A stretch of 6,449 nt of DNA from NCBI GenBank assembly GCA_905480565.1, contig CAJQQW010000081.1:1-6449 (forward strand), written 5' to 3'. A program made the position numbers and the translations under genes. The notes beneath the pieces are model-generated. The model was not told where the DNA came from. It saw nothing but the letters and a program-made list of their open reading frames with translations, and made no database searches. Source of the stretch: an uncultured Halioglobus sp. (GTDB lineage: Bacteria > Pseudomonadota > Gammaproteobacteria > Pseudomonadales > Halieaceae). Positions 1 through 6,449 of this stretch are shown piece after piece (position 1 is the stretch's first letter; every line of letters starts with the position of its first letter).

Positions 1-1004
1 TCGCAGTACGCGAAGTCGCGAAAGTAATGGTGCGCGCTCATCTCTCCACCGTAGATCGCATTTTCAAGCCGCATACGCTCCTTGATAAAAGCATGGCCCG
101 TCTTGCTCTGCACCGCTTCACCACCAGCGGATTCAACGATATCCACTGTATTCCATGTCAGACGAGGGTCATGCACGATTTTTTCCGGACCGCTCTGCTG
201 TAAAAACGCCTCGGCAAGCAGACCCACCACATAGTAGCCCTCGATAAATGTGCCCTGCTCATCGAAGAAAAAGCAACGGTCGAAGTCGCCATCCCAGCCC
301 AGGCCCATATCGGCCCCATGCGCCTGCACCGCCGCGATAGCCGCCGCTCGATTCTCCGGCAGCAAGGGGTTGGGCACCCCGTTGGGAAAATGGCCATCCG
401 CTTCATGGTGCAATTTGATAAATTCGAAGGGCAGGTGCTTTTCCAACAGATCGATCACCCGGCCGGCGCCGCCGTTACCCGCGTCAGTGACTATTTTTAA
501 GCCCTTCAGCTTTTCGAAATCGACATACGACAACAGGTGCTCTACGTAGGCCTCGGAAGTATCGAGTTGAAACAGCGTGCCCCGCGTTGCCGCCGGCGTA
601 AACGCGTCTCTCTCAGCCAGGGCCTGAATATCAAACAAGCCGGTGTCACCGGAAATTGGCCGGGATTCCTCCCGCACAAATTTCATGCCGTTGTAGTCTT
701 TCGGGTTATGGCTCGCGGTGATCGCGATACCGCCATCCATTCCCGCATGCGACGTTGCGAAATAGATTTCTTCCGTGCCGCACAAGCCGATGTCGTACAC
801 ATCGACACCTTGTTCCAGCAAACCTTCCGAAACAGCGGCCTTGATAGACTCACTGCTCAGGCGGATATCATGTCCGACCACAACCTGCTTCGGCTTGACC
901 ACCTCAGCATAAGCCCTGCCAATACGCCGGGCGATGTCTTCATTGAGTTGGTCTGGCACACGACCGCGAACATCATACGCCTTGAAACAGGTTATTTTTT
1001 GCAC
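1..1004 (-). CDS. manB: Phosphomannomutase, CpsG/ManB type (3' end cut off by window edge)
   Basis: Converts mannose-6-phosphate to mannose-1-phosphate in the cytoplasm, the step before GDP-mannose. My translation from a GTG at 1004-1002 gives 334 open residues to the edge, of about 456 expected. Visible landmarks are the N-terminal [10 protein letters not shown] (residues 6-15), the phosphoserine loop ITASHNP (95-101, Ser98 as phosphate carrier), the metal-binding loop DGDFDR (238-243) and the sugar-binding GEMSAHH (320-326). The C-terminal phosphate-binding domain lies outside the window. The [10 protein letters not shown] stretch (75-84) and TASHNP, rather than the GSHNP of AlgC, point to the CpsG/ManB branch used for O-antigen and colanic-acid-type sugars, so a dedicated phosphomannomutase is more likely than a dual phosphoglucomutase. 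The GTG start is chosen because it aligns with the usual MKKLTCFKAYD beginning; a stop blocks the GTG at 1015. It lies 11 bp after galU with only a weak ribosome site (AAGTGAG), suggesting coupled translation. Confidence 0.95.
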   Translation of the reverse strand, partial: MQKITCFKAYDVRGRVPDQLNEDIARRIGRAYAEVVKPKQVVVGHDIRLSSESIKAAVSEGLLEQGVDVYDIGLCGTEEIYFATSHAGMDGGIAITASHNPKDYNGMKFVREESRPISGDTGLFDIQALAERDAFTPAATRGTLFQLDTSEAYVEHLLSYVDFEKLKGLKIVTDAGNGGAGRVIDLLEKHLPFEFIKLHHEADGHFPNGVPNPLLPENRAAAIAAVQAHGADMGLGWDGDFDRCFFFDEQGTFIEGYYVVGLLAEAFLQQSGPEKIVHDPRLTWNTVDIVESAGGEAVQSKTGHAFIKERMRLENAIYGGEMSAHHYFRDFAYC

Positions 1005-1015
1005 GGGGAACTCAC

Positions 1016-1843
1016 TTAGTTCTGGAGGTAATAATTCTCGTAAACAAAATTGGTGGCTTCGACAAAACCAGGGACACTGCCGCAATCGAAACGCCTGCCC
1101 TTGAACTTGTAAGCCATTACACAACCCTGTGCAGCCTGGGTTTGCAGAGCATCCGTGATCTGAATCTCCCCGTTTGCGCCCGGGGAGGTATCCTGCAATA
1201 TGTCGAAAATATCCGGAGTCAGTATATAGCGTCCAATAATGGCCAGATTTGAGGGTGCGTCCGCCGGATCAGGTTTCTCTACCATCTCATCCACGCGGTA
1301 AATACCAGACTTCAGGCTCTCTCCCCGAATAACGCCATATTTGTGCGTCTCATCTTCCGGCACTTCCTGAATCGCAACGATCGAGCAACGGAACTGACGG
1401 TAGAGCTCCGCCATTTGAGCCAGTACTCCCGGGCCGTTGTTAATGCATAAATCATCCGAGAGTAAAACGCCAAAGGGCTCATTCCCTATCAGTGGCCTCC
1501 CGGTAAGCACGGCATGTCCAAGCCCTTTCATCTCACGTTGGCGCACGGTGGTGAAGACGCCCTTGTCCAATACATCACGAATACTGGCGAGATACGCCTC
1601 CTTTCCACTACCGGATATCTGGTGTTCCAACTCATAACTGATATCGAAATGATCTGTAATCGTGCGCTTGCCGCGACCGGTCACCATGGCGCAGGTCGTC
1701 ATCCCCGCCTCGATCGCCTCCTCGACCCCGTACTGCACCAGTGGCTTATTCACCACAGGCAACATTTCCTTGGGCATACTTTTGGTGGCGGGAAGAAAAC
1801 GGGTTCCATATCCAGCAACCGGAAACAAACACTTGGTAATCAC
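1016..1843 (-). CDS. galU: UTP--glucose-1-phosphate uridylyltransferase
   Basis: Makes UDP-glucose and pyrophosphate from UTP and glucose-1-phosphate; UDP-glucose feeds exopolysaccharide, LPS core and UDP-glucuronate synthesis. From the GTG at 1843-1841 the protein has 275 residues, close to the roughly 280 of Pseudomonas GalU. Landmarks are the nucleotide-binding signature [20 protein letters not shown] (7-26), the loop LLSDDLC (127-133), VEKPDP (188-193), GEIQITDAL (225-233) and FDCGS (252-256). The open frame extends five codons further to a TTG at 1858, but the GTG is preferred: it has GGGGA (1856-1852) eight bases upstream, and its product starts M-I-T-K-C-L-F-P, matching the family's M-I-K-K-C-L-F-P. 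It sits between manC (24 bp upstream) and manB (11 bp downstream) in one apparent operon. A different sugar-nucleotide transferase such as RfbA is unlikely given the GalU-specific motifs. Confidence 0.97.
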   Translation of the reverse strand: MITKCLFPVAGYGTRFLPATKSMPKEMLPVVNKPLVQYGVEEAIEAGMTTCAMVTGRGKRTITDHFDISYELEHQISGSGKEAYLASIRDVLDKGVFTTVRQREMKGLGHAVLTGRPLIGNEPFGVLLSDDLCINNGPGVLAQMAELYRQFRCSIVAIQEVPEDETHKYGVIRGESLKSGIYRVDEMVEKPDPADAPSNLAIIGRYILTPDIFDILQDTSPGANGEIQITDALQTQAAQGCVMAYKFKGRRFDCGSVPGFVEATNFVYENYYLQN

Positions 1844-1851
1844 GTCAGAAT

Positions 1852-1856
1852 TCCCC
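1852..1856 (-). promoter_or_regulatory. Ribosome binding site that decides the galU start
   Basis: GGGGA on the minus strand, eight bases before the GTG at 1843. It falls inside the extra five codons that would belong to galU if the upstream TTG at 1858 were used, and no comparable site precedes that TTG. This favours initiation at the GTG. Confidence 0.65.
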
Positions 1857-1867
1857 AATCAAACACA

Positions 1868-3280
1868 CTACTTCGGGCTACGTCCGTAGACGTCCTCGAA
1901 ACGAACAATGTCATCCTCACCCAGGTAGGAACCTGACTGCACTTCGATTAACTCCAGAGGCACCTGGCCCGGGTTGGCCAGTCGGTGCTTATGGCCTAAC
2001 GGTATGTAGGTCGATTCGTCTTCGGCCAGCATAAACACTTTGTCCTCACAGGTCACCTCGGCGGCACCCTTCACTACAATCCAGTGCTCGGCGCGATGAT
2101 GATGCATTTGCAAAGACAATTGTTGCCCAGGATTAACAACAATGCGTTTTACCTGAAAACCATCAGAGATTACCAACGATTCGTAGGAACCCCACGGGCG
2201 GTATACACGCCGGTGCAGCGATGCTTCAGTCCGCCCCTGCGTTTTGAGCATCGTCACGATTCGTTTTACGTCCTGTACCTTGTCGCGATTCGCCACCAGC
2301 ACCGCATCGGCTGTTTCTACAACAACCAGATTGTCGATACCGGTTGCGGCAACCAACCGCGAGTCACTGCGAAGGTAACTGCTGCTGCAGTTGTCCATGA
2401 TCACATCGCCGCGAGATACGTTGCCATCCACATCCTTATCCGCAACGTCCCACAAAGCCGACCACGCCCCTACGTCACTCCAGCCACAATCCAGGGACAC
2501 TACTCCGCCCAAGCCCGTTTTTTCCATAACAGCATAATCAATACTGTCCCCGGGACACCGCATAAATATTTCCGCATCCGGACGCACAAAATGCATGTCT
2601 GTCTCAGCCACGTCCATCGCTTTTTGGCAGCAAGACAGCATATCCGGCGCAAGCCGAGCCAACTCGTCAAGGTAACTCTGGGCGCGCAACAGAAACATTC
2701 CGCTGTTCCAGAGATACCCACCGTCCTGCAGATACTCGCGCGCGGTCACCTCATCGGGCTTTTCGACAAAGCGTTCTAGCTCAAACAGATTATCCGAAAC
2801 GGCTGAACCGCACTTGATATAACCGTAGCCCGTCTCGGGCGCCGTAGGAATCACTCCAAAGGTCATCAGCCTGCCTTCGACCGCCAGAGGCAGGGCCGTA
2901 TTTACAGCGTTCACGAATGCATCCACGTTCTGGATGAGATGATCTGCCGGCAACACCAACAAAACAGCTTCGGGGTCACTGGTAACGGCCTGTATCGCAG
3001 CCAGTGCCACGGCGGGCGCAGTGTTACGGCCCTCGGGCTCAAGAATTAACGCATCGGACTCAATCTCTAGCTGTCGCATCTGCTCTGCGACCATGAAACG
3101 GTGCTCTTCATTACACACCACTAACGGCGCAGCTGAGGCAAGCCCCGCAGTGCGTCGCAGCGTTTCCTGCAACATCGATATTTCACCGGCCAGAGGCAGG
3201 AATTGCTTCGGATGTGATTCCCGCGATACCGGCCATAGCCGACTGCCGACACCACCGGAAAGAAGTACAGGTGTTAACAT
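1868..3280 (-). CDS. manC: Bifunctional mannose-1-phosphate guanylyltransferase / mannose-6-phosphate isomerase
   Basis: A 470-residue two-domain enzyme of the ManC/AlgA/XanB family that works at both ends of GDP-mannose synthesis: fructose-6-phosphate to mannose-6-phosphate, and mannose-1-phosphate plus GTP to GDP-mannose. The N-terminal nucleotidyltransferase domain (about 1-340) carries the signature GGVGSRLWPVSRESHPKQF (9-27), the PADH loop (111-114), FVEKPD (171-176), LWNSGMFL (190-197) and GWSDVGAW (266-273). The C-terminal cupin-type isomerase domain (about 355-465) begins VYRPWGSYESL and carries the metal-binding QMHHHRAEHW (391-400). Length and domain order are typical, and no key motif is missing. 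The ATG at 3280 has AGAGGA five bases upstream. It is the first gene of the manC-galU-manB operon, whose manB product supplies the intermediate step. Whether the end product is alginate, O-antigen or another polysaccharide cannot be told here; no polymer-specific gene is present. Confidence 0.97.
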   Translation of the reverse strand: MLTPVLLSGGVGSRLWPVSRESHPKQFLPLAGEISMLQETLRRTAGLASAAPLVVCNEEHRFMVAEQMRQLEIESDALILEPEGRNTAPAVALAAIQAVTSDPEAVLLVLPADHLIQNVDAFVNAVNTALPLAVEGRLMTFGVIPTAPETGYGYIKCGSAVSDNLFELERFVEKPDEVTAREYLQDGGYLWNSGMFLLRAQSYLDELARLAPDMLSCCQKAMDVAETDMHFVRPDAEIFMRCPGDSIDYAVMEKTGLGGVVSLDCGWSDVGAWSALWDVADKDVDGNVSRGDVIMDNCSSSYLRSDSRLVAATGIDNLVVVETADAVLVANRDKVQDVKRIVTMLKTQGRTEASLHRRVYRPWGSYESLVISDGFQVKRIVVNPGQQLSLQMHHHRAEHWIVVKGAAEVTCEDKVFMLAEDESTYIPLGHKHRLANPGQVPLELIEVQSGSYLGEDDIVRFEDVYGRSPK

Positions 3281-3285
3281 CCGAA

Positions 3286-3291
3286 TCCTCT
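3286..3291 (-). promoter_or_regulatory. Ribosome binding site of manC
   Basis: AGAGGA on the minus strand, five bases before the ATG at 3280. It is the strongest Shine-Dalgarno match in the window and fits manC being the lead gene of its operon. Confidence 0.7.
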
Positions 3292-3303
3292 ATCGCAGGG
3301 CTG

Positions 3304-3323
3304 AAAAATTCCGCGCGCCGCGG
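3304..3323 (-). terminator. Terminator-like hairpin in the manC leader (possible attenuator)
   Basis: On the minus strand CCGCG (3323-3319) and CGCGG (3315-3311) form a five-pair all-GC stem around a three-base GCG loop, followed at once by AATTTTT (3310-3304). That is the layout of an intrinsic terminator, though the stem is short. It ends about 24 bases before the manC ATG, so it would act on transcripts heading into manC rather than at the end of a gene. I see no leader peptide or known riboswitch fold around it. It could also be chance in a GC-rich region. Confidence 0.35.
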
Positions 3324-3357
3324 TCATACAGCGCTACTCCCGCGTATTAATAGACGA

Positions 3358-3386
3358 CCCCGATGATATCGGATGGGGCTATTTTT
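3358..3386 (+). repeat. Imperfect hairpin followed by a T run in the divergent intergenic region
   Basis: CCGAT (3360-3364) and ATCGG (3368-3372) pair around a three-base loop. With a two-base AT bulge, two more C-G pairs (3358-3359 with 3375-3376) extend the stem. A run of five Ts (3382-3386) follows shortly after. It points rightwards, yet no plus-strand gene ends upstream. It may stop antisense transcription out of manC, serve as a protein-binding palindrome, or be chance. On the minus strand TATCAT (3368-3363) inside it resembles a -10 box for manC, but the matching -35 (TGGCGA, 3391-3386) is poor. Confidence 0.3.
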
Positions 3387-3400
3387 CGCCAGCAAAGCGC

Positions 3401-3428
3401 TGGACTTGTGAGGCCCAGCTATTAAAAT
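3401..3428 (+). promoter_or_regulatory. Candidate sigma-70 promoter of fabA-fabB
   Basis: TGGACT (3401-3406, four of six matches to TTGACA) and TAAAAT (3423-3428, five of six matches to TATAAT) are 16 bases apart. Transcription would start near 3435, giving a leader of about 90 bases before the fabA ATG. No better pair was found in the intergenic region. This is a match by eye only. Confidence 0.35.
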
Positions 3429-3429
3429 G

Positions 3430-3456
3430 GACGCTGGTCCGCAAGCGTCGTCTTGC
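3430..3456 (+). promoter_or_regulatory. Overlapping inverted repeats, candidate fabA operator
   Basis: GACGCT (3430-3435) and AGCGTC (3444-3449) form a perfect six-base inverted repeat with an eight-base spacer. GCAAG (3441-3445) and CTTGC (3452-3456) form a second one that overlaps it. Within the first, GCTGGTCCG (3433-3441) equals the left part of the E. coli FadR consensus (AGCTGGTCCGACNTGTT, from memory), but the right part does not match. FadR and FabR control fabA in E. coli, and DesT controls the fabAB operon in Pseudomonas, so an operator here is reasonable. Which regulator, if any, binds is unknown. Confidence 0.35.
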
Positions 3457-3524
3457 AGGTCGGCCACACTACCCGTTGAACATCGCTTTTACAGGGCCTG
3501 AGTCTCACCTACTGTGGATACCTT

Positions 3525-4040
3525 ATGATCGGAAATAGTACTTATTCCAAAGATGACCTGGTCGCTTGCGGTAAAGGGGACCTGTTTGGACCCGGTAACG
3601 CGCAACTCCCTATCGACCAGATGCTGATGGTGGACCGTATCACCCATATCAGCTCCGAAAACGGCGGCTACGGCAAAGGTGAAATAGTCGCCGAACTGGA
3701 TATTGCGCCCGACCTGTGGTTTTTTGATTGTCACTTCCCGGGAGACCCTGTTATGCCAGGCTGTCTTGGCCTGGACGCGATGTGGCAACTGGTAGGGTTT
3801 TTCCTTGGCTGGCGCGGCAACCCCGGCCGGGGCCGAGCGCTGGGATGTGGCGAGGTGAAATTCAGCGGGCAGATACTGCCTAGCGCCAAGAAGATTGTCT
3901 ACACTATCAATATCAAGCGGGTAATTGAGCGGAAGTTGGTGATGGGTATCGCCGATGGCGCTCTCTCGGTTAATGATCGTGAAATCTACACCGCGAAAGA
4001 CCTGCGGGTCGGGCTATTCACATCCACGGAGTCTTTTTAG
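3525..4040 (+). CDS. fabA: 3-hydroxydecanoyl-ACP dehydratase/isomerase
   Basis: Dehydrates 3-hydroxydecanoyl-ACP to trans-2-decenoyl-ACP and isomerises it to cis-3-decenoyl-ACP, the branch point to unsaturated fatty acids in the cytoplasmic type II pathway. The 171-residue product matches E. coli FabA in length and can be aligned almost end to end. The active-site block around [20 protein letters not shown] (64-83) contains His70, and Asp84 follows directly; these are the catalytic pair of the hot-dog fold. Other matches are [12 protein letters not shown] (27-38), [14 protein letters not shown] and the C-terminal [11 protein letters not shown]. The [15 protein letters not shown] stretch separates FabA from the FabZ dehydratase, which cannot isomerise. 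The ATG at 3525 has a modest GTGGA (3514-3518) six bases upstream and gives the normal N-terminus. fabB follows after 4 bp. It diverges from manC across 244 bp of intergenic DNA. Confidence 0.98.
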   Translation: MIGNSTYSKDDLVACGKGDLFGPGNAQLPIDQMLMVDRITHISSENGGYGKGEIVAELDIAPDLWFFDCHFPGDPVMPGCLGLDAMWQLVGFFLGWRGNPGRGRALGCGEVKFSGQILPSAKKIVYTINIKRVIERKLVMGIADGALSVNDREIYTAKDLRVGLFTSTESF

Positions 4041-4044
4041 GCGC

Positions 4045-5268
4045 ATGAGTAAACGAGTAGTTATAACCGGACTAGGTATTGTCTCCTGCCTTGGCAACGA
4101 CGCGGATACCGTATCACAGGCACTCTACGATGGTCGCTCCGGCATCAGTGCCAGCCAGGAACAAATAGAAGCAGGTATGCGCTCGCATATCTCCGGCGCG
4201 CCCTCTATCGACCTCAGCGAGCACATTGACCGCAAGCAATTGCGATTCATGGGCAACGCCGCTGCCTTTGCTTATGTGTCTATGCAACAGGCCATCGCCG
4301 ATGCGGGACTGGAGTCGGCACACGTATCCAATCCTCGGACCGGCATTATTGCCGGCTCGGGCGGTGCTTCCTCTGCCAGCCAGGTCGAGGCGGCAGATAT
4401 TTTGCGGGAAAGAGGACTACGCAGGGTCGGCCCATACCGAGTGACACAAACCATGGGCAGTACAGTCTCGGCCTGTCTCGCTACACCCTTCAAAATCAAG
4501 GGCGTGAACTACTCTATTTCCTCGGCCTGCTCTACCAGCGCGCATTGCATTGGAAACGCCATGGAGCAAATTCAACTTGGCAAACAGGATCTTGTTTTCG
4601 CGGGCGGCGGCGAAGAGCTTCACTGGACCTTAAGTTGTCTGTTCGACGCCATGGGCGCACTGTCTACCAAATACAACGACTCACCGGAAAAGGCCTCCCG
4701 AGCTTATGACGCCAACCGCGATGGCTTCGTTATCGCCGGCGGCGGTGGCATGCTTGTTGTAGAGGAACTTGAACACGCCAAGGCACGGGGGGCAAAAATC
4801 TATGCCGAACTGGTGGGCTATGGCGCCACCTCCGATGGGCACGACATGGTAGCGCCGTCTGGAGAAGGCGCCGCGCGCTGCATGCAGCAGGCGCTGGCCA
4901 CAGTCGAGGGCGCAGTGGACTACATAAACGCGCATGGAACCAGCACCCCGGCCGGCGACATTCAGGAATTGAAAGCCGTCAAGACAGCCTACGCAGGTGC
5001 GGACATTCCCGTGGTGGGCTCCACCAAATCACTGTCGGGGCATTCTCTGGGCGCTGCCGGTGTACAGGAAGCCATTTACTCACTGCTAATGCAGCAACGC
5101 GGATTCATCGCCGCGTCTGCCAATATCGAGGAACTGGATCCGGAAGCCGAGGGCATGCCCGTCGCGCTGCAGCGTCACGACGGTGTCGATCTGCAACGCG
5201 TAATGTCTAACAGCTTCGGCTTCGGCGGCACCAACGCATCGCTGGTGTTCCAGAAATATTCCGCCTAG
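4045..5268 (+). CDS. fabB: Beta-ketoacyl-ACP synthase I
   Basis: Condenses malonyl-ACP with acyl-ACP; FabB is the synthase that elongates the cis-3-decenoyl-ACP made by FabA, so it is needed for unsaturated fatty acids. The 407-residue protein has the KAS I fold throughout: Cys162 in [10 protein letters not shown] is the acyl acceptor, His297 in [11 protein letters not shown] and His333 in GHSLGAAG complete the Cys-His-His triad, Lys328 precedes the latter, and the glycine-rich [11 protein letters not shown] is near the end. [20 protein letters not shown] and the GGGEELHW stretch match FabB more closely than FabF. The open frame runs upstream into fabA, but the ATG at 4045 is chosen because [14 protein letters not shown] matches the family N-terminus ([13 protein letters not shown]). 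It starts 4 bp after the fabA stop with no well-placed ribosome site (GGAG at 4028-4031 is 13 bases away), so translation is probably coupled to fabA. Confidence 0.98.
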   Translation: MSKRVVITGLGIVSCLGNDADTVSQALYDGRSGISASQEQIEAGMRSHISGAPSIDLSEHIDRKQLRFMGNAAAFAYVSMQQAIADAGLESAHVSNPRTGIIAGSGGASSASQVEAADILRERGLRRVGPYRVTQTMGSTVSACLATPFKIKGVNYSISSACSTSAHCIGNAMEQIQLGKQDLVFAGGGEELHWTLSCLFDAMGALSTKYNDSPEKASRAYDANRDGFVIAGGGGMLVVEELEHAKARGAKIYAELVGYGATSDGHDMVAPSGEGAARCMQQALATVEGAVDYINAHGTSTPAGDIQELKAVKTAYAGADIPVVGSTKSLSGHSLGAAGVQEAIYSLLMQQRGFIAASANIEELDPEAEGMPVALQRHDGVDLQRVMSNSFGFGGTNASLVFQKYSA

Positions 5269-5274
5269 TCAGCT

Positions 5275-5295
5275 GCCATTTCGCGCTTTAATGGC
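5275..5295. repeat. Short inverted repeat between convergent fabB and moeA
   Basis: GCCATT (5275-5280) and AATGGC (5290-5295) form a perfect six-base inverted repeat with a nine-base spacer, starting six bases after the fabB stop. Its place between two convergent genes suggests transcript termination or end protection. Neither strand has a T run after it, so it is not a convincing intrinsic terminator. Nothing else is recognisable in the 71-bp gap. Confidence 0.3.
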
Positions 5296-5339
5296 GACGA
5301 TATGCGTACATTCCGAGCGACCAGTGTCGTCATGGGGCA

Positions 5340-6449
5340 CTACACCAGCAGATCCAGCAGGAGCACATCCACCAGTTCACCCTCTGCCACTGTTCGACCC
5401 GCAGGGATAATGGCCAGCGCATTACTGGCAGAGACCGAACGCAATACCCCGGAACTCTGGTTGGCATAACGCGTTGCCCGCAACCCACCTGAGGTAGCCT
5501 CAACGGTCACTCGCAGATACTCCTGCCTCCGCCCTGCTTTGCTGACGGTGAAGGACGCCCGCGCTTGCAAACTCGGCACAGCCGGCTCATCCACTCCCTG
5601 TCGCTTCATAAGAAACGGCCGGGCGATCAAACAGAAGGTAACGAACACCGAAGACGGATTACCCGGTAAGCCAATAAACGGAGTATCCGCGATTCGACCG
5701 AAAGCGAGGGGCTTACCAGGCTTAATCGCAAGCTTCCAAAGGTCGAGACGCCCCAATCGCTCTACCTGATTTTTGACATGATCTTCCTCACCAACCGACA
5801 CTCCACCGGTTGTAATCACACAATCTGCATTCTGTGCGGCCTCTGTCAACGCCTCCGCAGTCGCCTCGGGACTATCGGGAATTATTCCGTAGTCTACCGG
5901 CTCCATATTCAAACCACGCAACAGGCCCGCCAGGGTATAGCGATTAGAATTATAAATCGCGCCCTCTCGAAGAGAATTATCGCCCGGCTCAACCAACTCA
6001 TCCCCCGTGGACAACATCGCCACACGCAGAGGTCGGTATACGTCAACGTCACTGCAACCCACAGAGGCTAACAGACCTAAATCCTGGGGGCGCAGCACGC
6101 GACCGGGCGCCAGTATGGTTTCGCCCGAACGCACATCCTGCCCCCGGAGTCGAATATTTTGATCCCGATGCACAGCGGACGAAAAACTCACCTTGCCGTT
6201 CACCTCGGAGCAATCTTCCTGCATAACGACGGTATCGGCGCCCGGAGGAATCGTCGCTCCAGTGAAAATTCGCGCGGCCGTTGCCCTCGCTAGTGGCCGT
6301 GCGGGATGGCCTGCAGGTATGCGCTGCGATACGGTCAGCGGGGCCGAGGCATCCTCGGCACGAAGAGCATAACCATCCATCGCACTATTATCGGCCGGCG
6401 GCACGTCAATCGAGGAAACAATCGGCCAAGCCAGAACACAGCCCAGCGC
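5340..6449 (-). CDS. moeA: Molybdopterin molybdenumtransferase (5' end beyond window edge)
   Basis: Inserts molybdate into adenylylated molybdopterin, the last step of molybdenum cofactor synthesis. The frame is open from the right edge to the TAG at 5342-5340, giving 369 residues; E. coli MoeA has about 411, so roughly 40 N-terminal residues are missing. Landmarks, numbered from the edge: PPADNSAMDGYA (17-28), GATIPPGADTVVMQE (64-78), STGDELVEPGD (147-157), ITTGGVSVGEEDHVK (212-226), IKPGKPLAFG (242-251) and LPGNPSSVF (261-269). The C-terminal domain IV is complete. A GTG at 6404 could be taken as a start, but the residues before it (ALGCVLAWPIVSSIDV) match the family's usual ALGRVLAEDIVSPIDVPP, so the gene is not truncated there. 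It converges on fabB with a 71-bp gap and shows no functional link to it. The MoeA-like domain of a fused protein is possible, since the N-terminus is unseen. Confidence 0.96.
   Translation of the reverse strand, partial: ALGCVLAWPIVSSIDVPPADNSAMDGYALRAEDASAPLTVSQRIPAGHPARPLARATAARIFTGATIPPGADTVVMQEDCSEVNGKVSFSSAVHRDQNIRLRGQDVRSGETILAPGRVLRPQDLGLLASVGCSDVDVYRPLRVAMLSTGDELVEPGDNSLREGAIYNSNRYTLAGLLRGLNMEPVDYGIIPDSPEATAEALTEAAQNADCVITTGGVSVGEEDHVKNQVERLGRLDLWKLAIKPGKPLAFGRIADTPFIGLPGNPSSVFVTFCLIARPFLMKRQGVDEPAVPSLQARASFTVSKAGRRQEYLRVTVEATSGGLRATRYANQSSGVLRSVSASNALAIIPAGRTVAEGELVDVLLLDLLV

Noticed and set aside
537..1019. 160-codon plus-strand frame opposite manB
   Set aside because: It is antisense to a phosphomannomutase whose motifs are intact, and its product has no recognisable motif.
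2084..2779. 231-codon open frame on the plus strand inside manC
   Set aside because: It lies wholly antisense to a well-supported gene, its product shows no recognisable domain, and it is the kind of shadow frame GC-rich codon use produces.
3021..3350. 109-codon plus-strand frame from manC into the intergenic region
   Set aside because: Most of it overlaps manC antisense; the extension into the intergenic region shows no domain.
3476..3481. TTGAAC as a -35 box for fabA
   Set aside because: No acceptable -10 box lies 15-19 bases downstream.
3489..3788. 99-codon minus-strand frame across the fabA start
   Set aside because: It is antisense to fabA, has no family resemblance, and its existence follows from fabA codon use.
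3955..4044. Upstream in-frame start for fabB inside fabA
   Set aside because: The extra 30 residues overlap fabA and match nothing in KAS I enzymes; the ATG at 4045 gives the conserved N-terminus.
5296..5331. GACGA/TCGTC repeat in the fabB-moeA gap considered as a terminator stem
   Set aside because: Only five bases pair across a 26-base loop and no T run follows on either strand.
1..6449. Undescribed defence, mobile or RNA-based system
   Set aside because: All coding space is taken by five well-known housekeeping genes with normal motifs and lengths; there are no repeat arrays, transposase or recombinase frames, or large unexplained gaps.

Overview
This window looks like ordinary chromosomal DNA from a gammaproteobacterium. 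The case rests on a tandem fabA-fabB pair (the FabA/FabB route to unsaturated fatty acids), a GalU that begins like the Pseudomonas form, a fused GDP-mannose pyrophosphorylase/phosphomannose isomerase, and a CpsG-type phosphomannomutase. Base composition is moderately GC-rich and looks even across the window. I see no tRNA, rRNA, CRISPR array, transposase, integrase or other mobile element. The genus cannot be decided from what is visible.

Layout. Positions 1-3280 hold a minus-strand nucleotide-sugar operon, read right to left: manC (3280-1868), galU (1843-1016) and manB/cpsG (1004 to the left edge, 3' end cut off). Gaps are only 24 and 11 bp, so one transcript is likely. A 244-bp divergent intergenic region (3281-3524) carries several inverted repeats, a terminator-like hairpin in the manC leader and a plausible fabA promoter/operator. 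Positions 3525-5268 hold the plus-strand fabA-fabB operon with a 4-bp gap. A 71-bp convergent gap (5269-5339) follows. Positions 5340-6449 hold moeA on the minus strand, whose 5' end lies beyond the right edge.

How the genes work together. The ManC isomerase activity gives mannose-6-phosphate, ManB makes mannose-1-phosphate, and the ManC transferase domain makes GDP-mannose; GalU makes UDP-glucose. Together they supply precursors for exopolysaccharide or lipopolysaccharide. FabA makes and isomerises the 10-carbon enoyl-ACP, and FabB elongates the cis-3 product, committing carbon to unsaturated fatty acids. Both operons thus feed the cell envelope, though nothing shows that they are co-regulated. 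MoeA inserts molybdenum into molybdopterin and is unrelated to its neighbours.

I found no previously undescribed system. The points most worth a second look are the start sites of galU, manB and moeA, the short terminator-like hairpin ahead of manC, and the overlapping inverted repeats ahead of fabA. No stretch longer than 300 bases lacks a gene.
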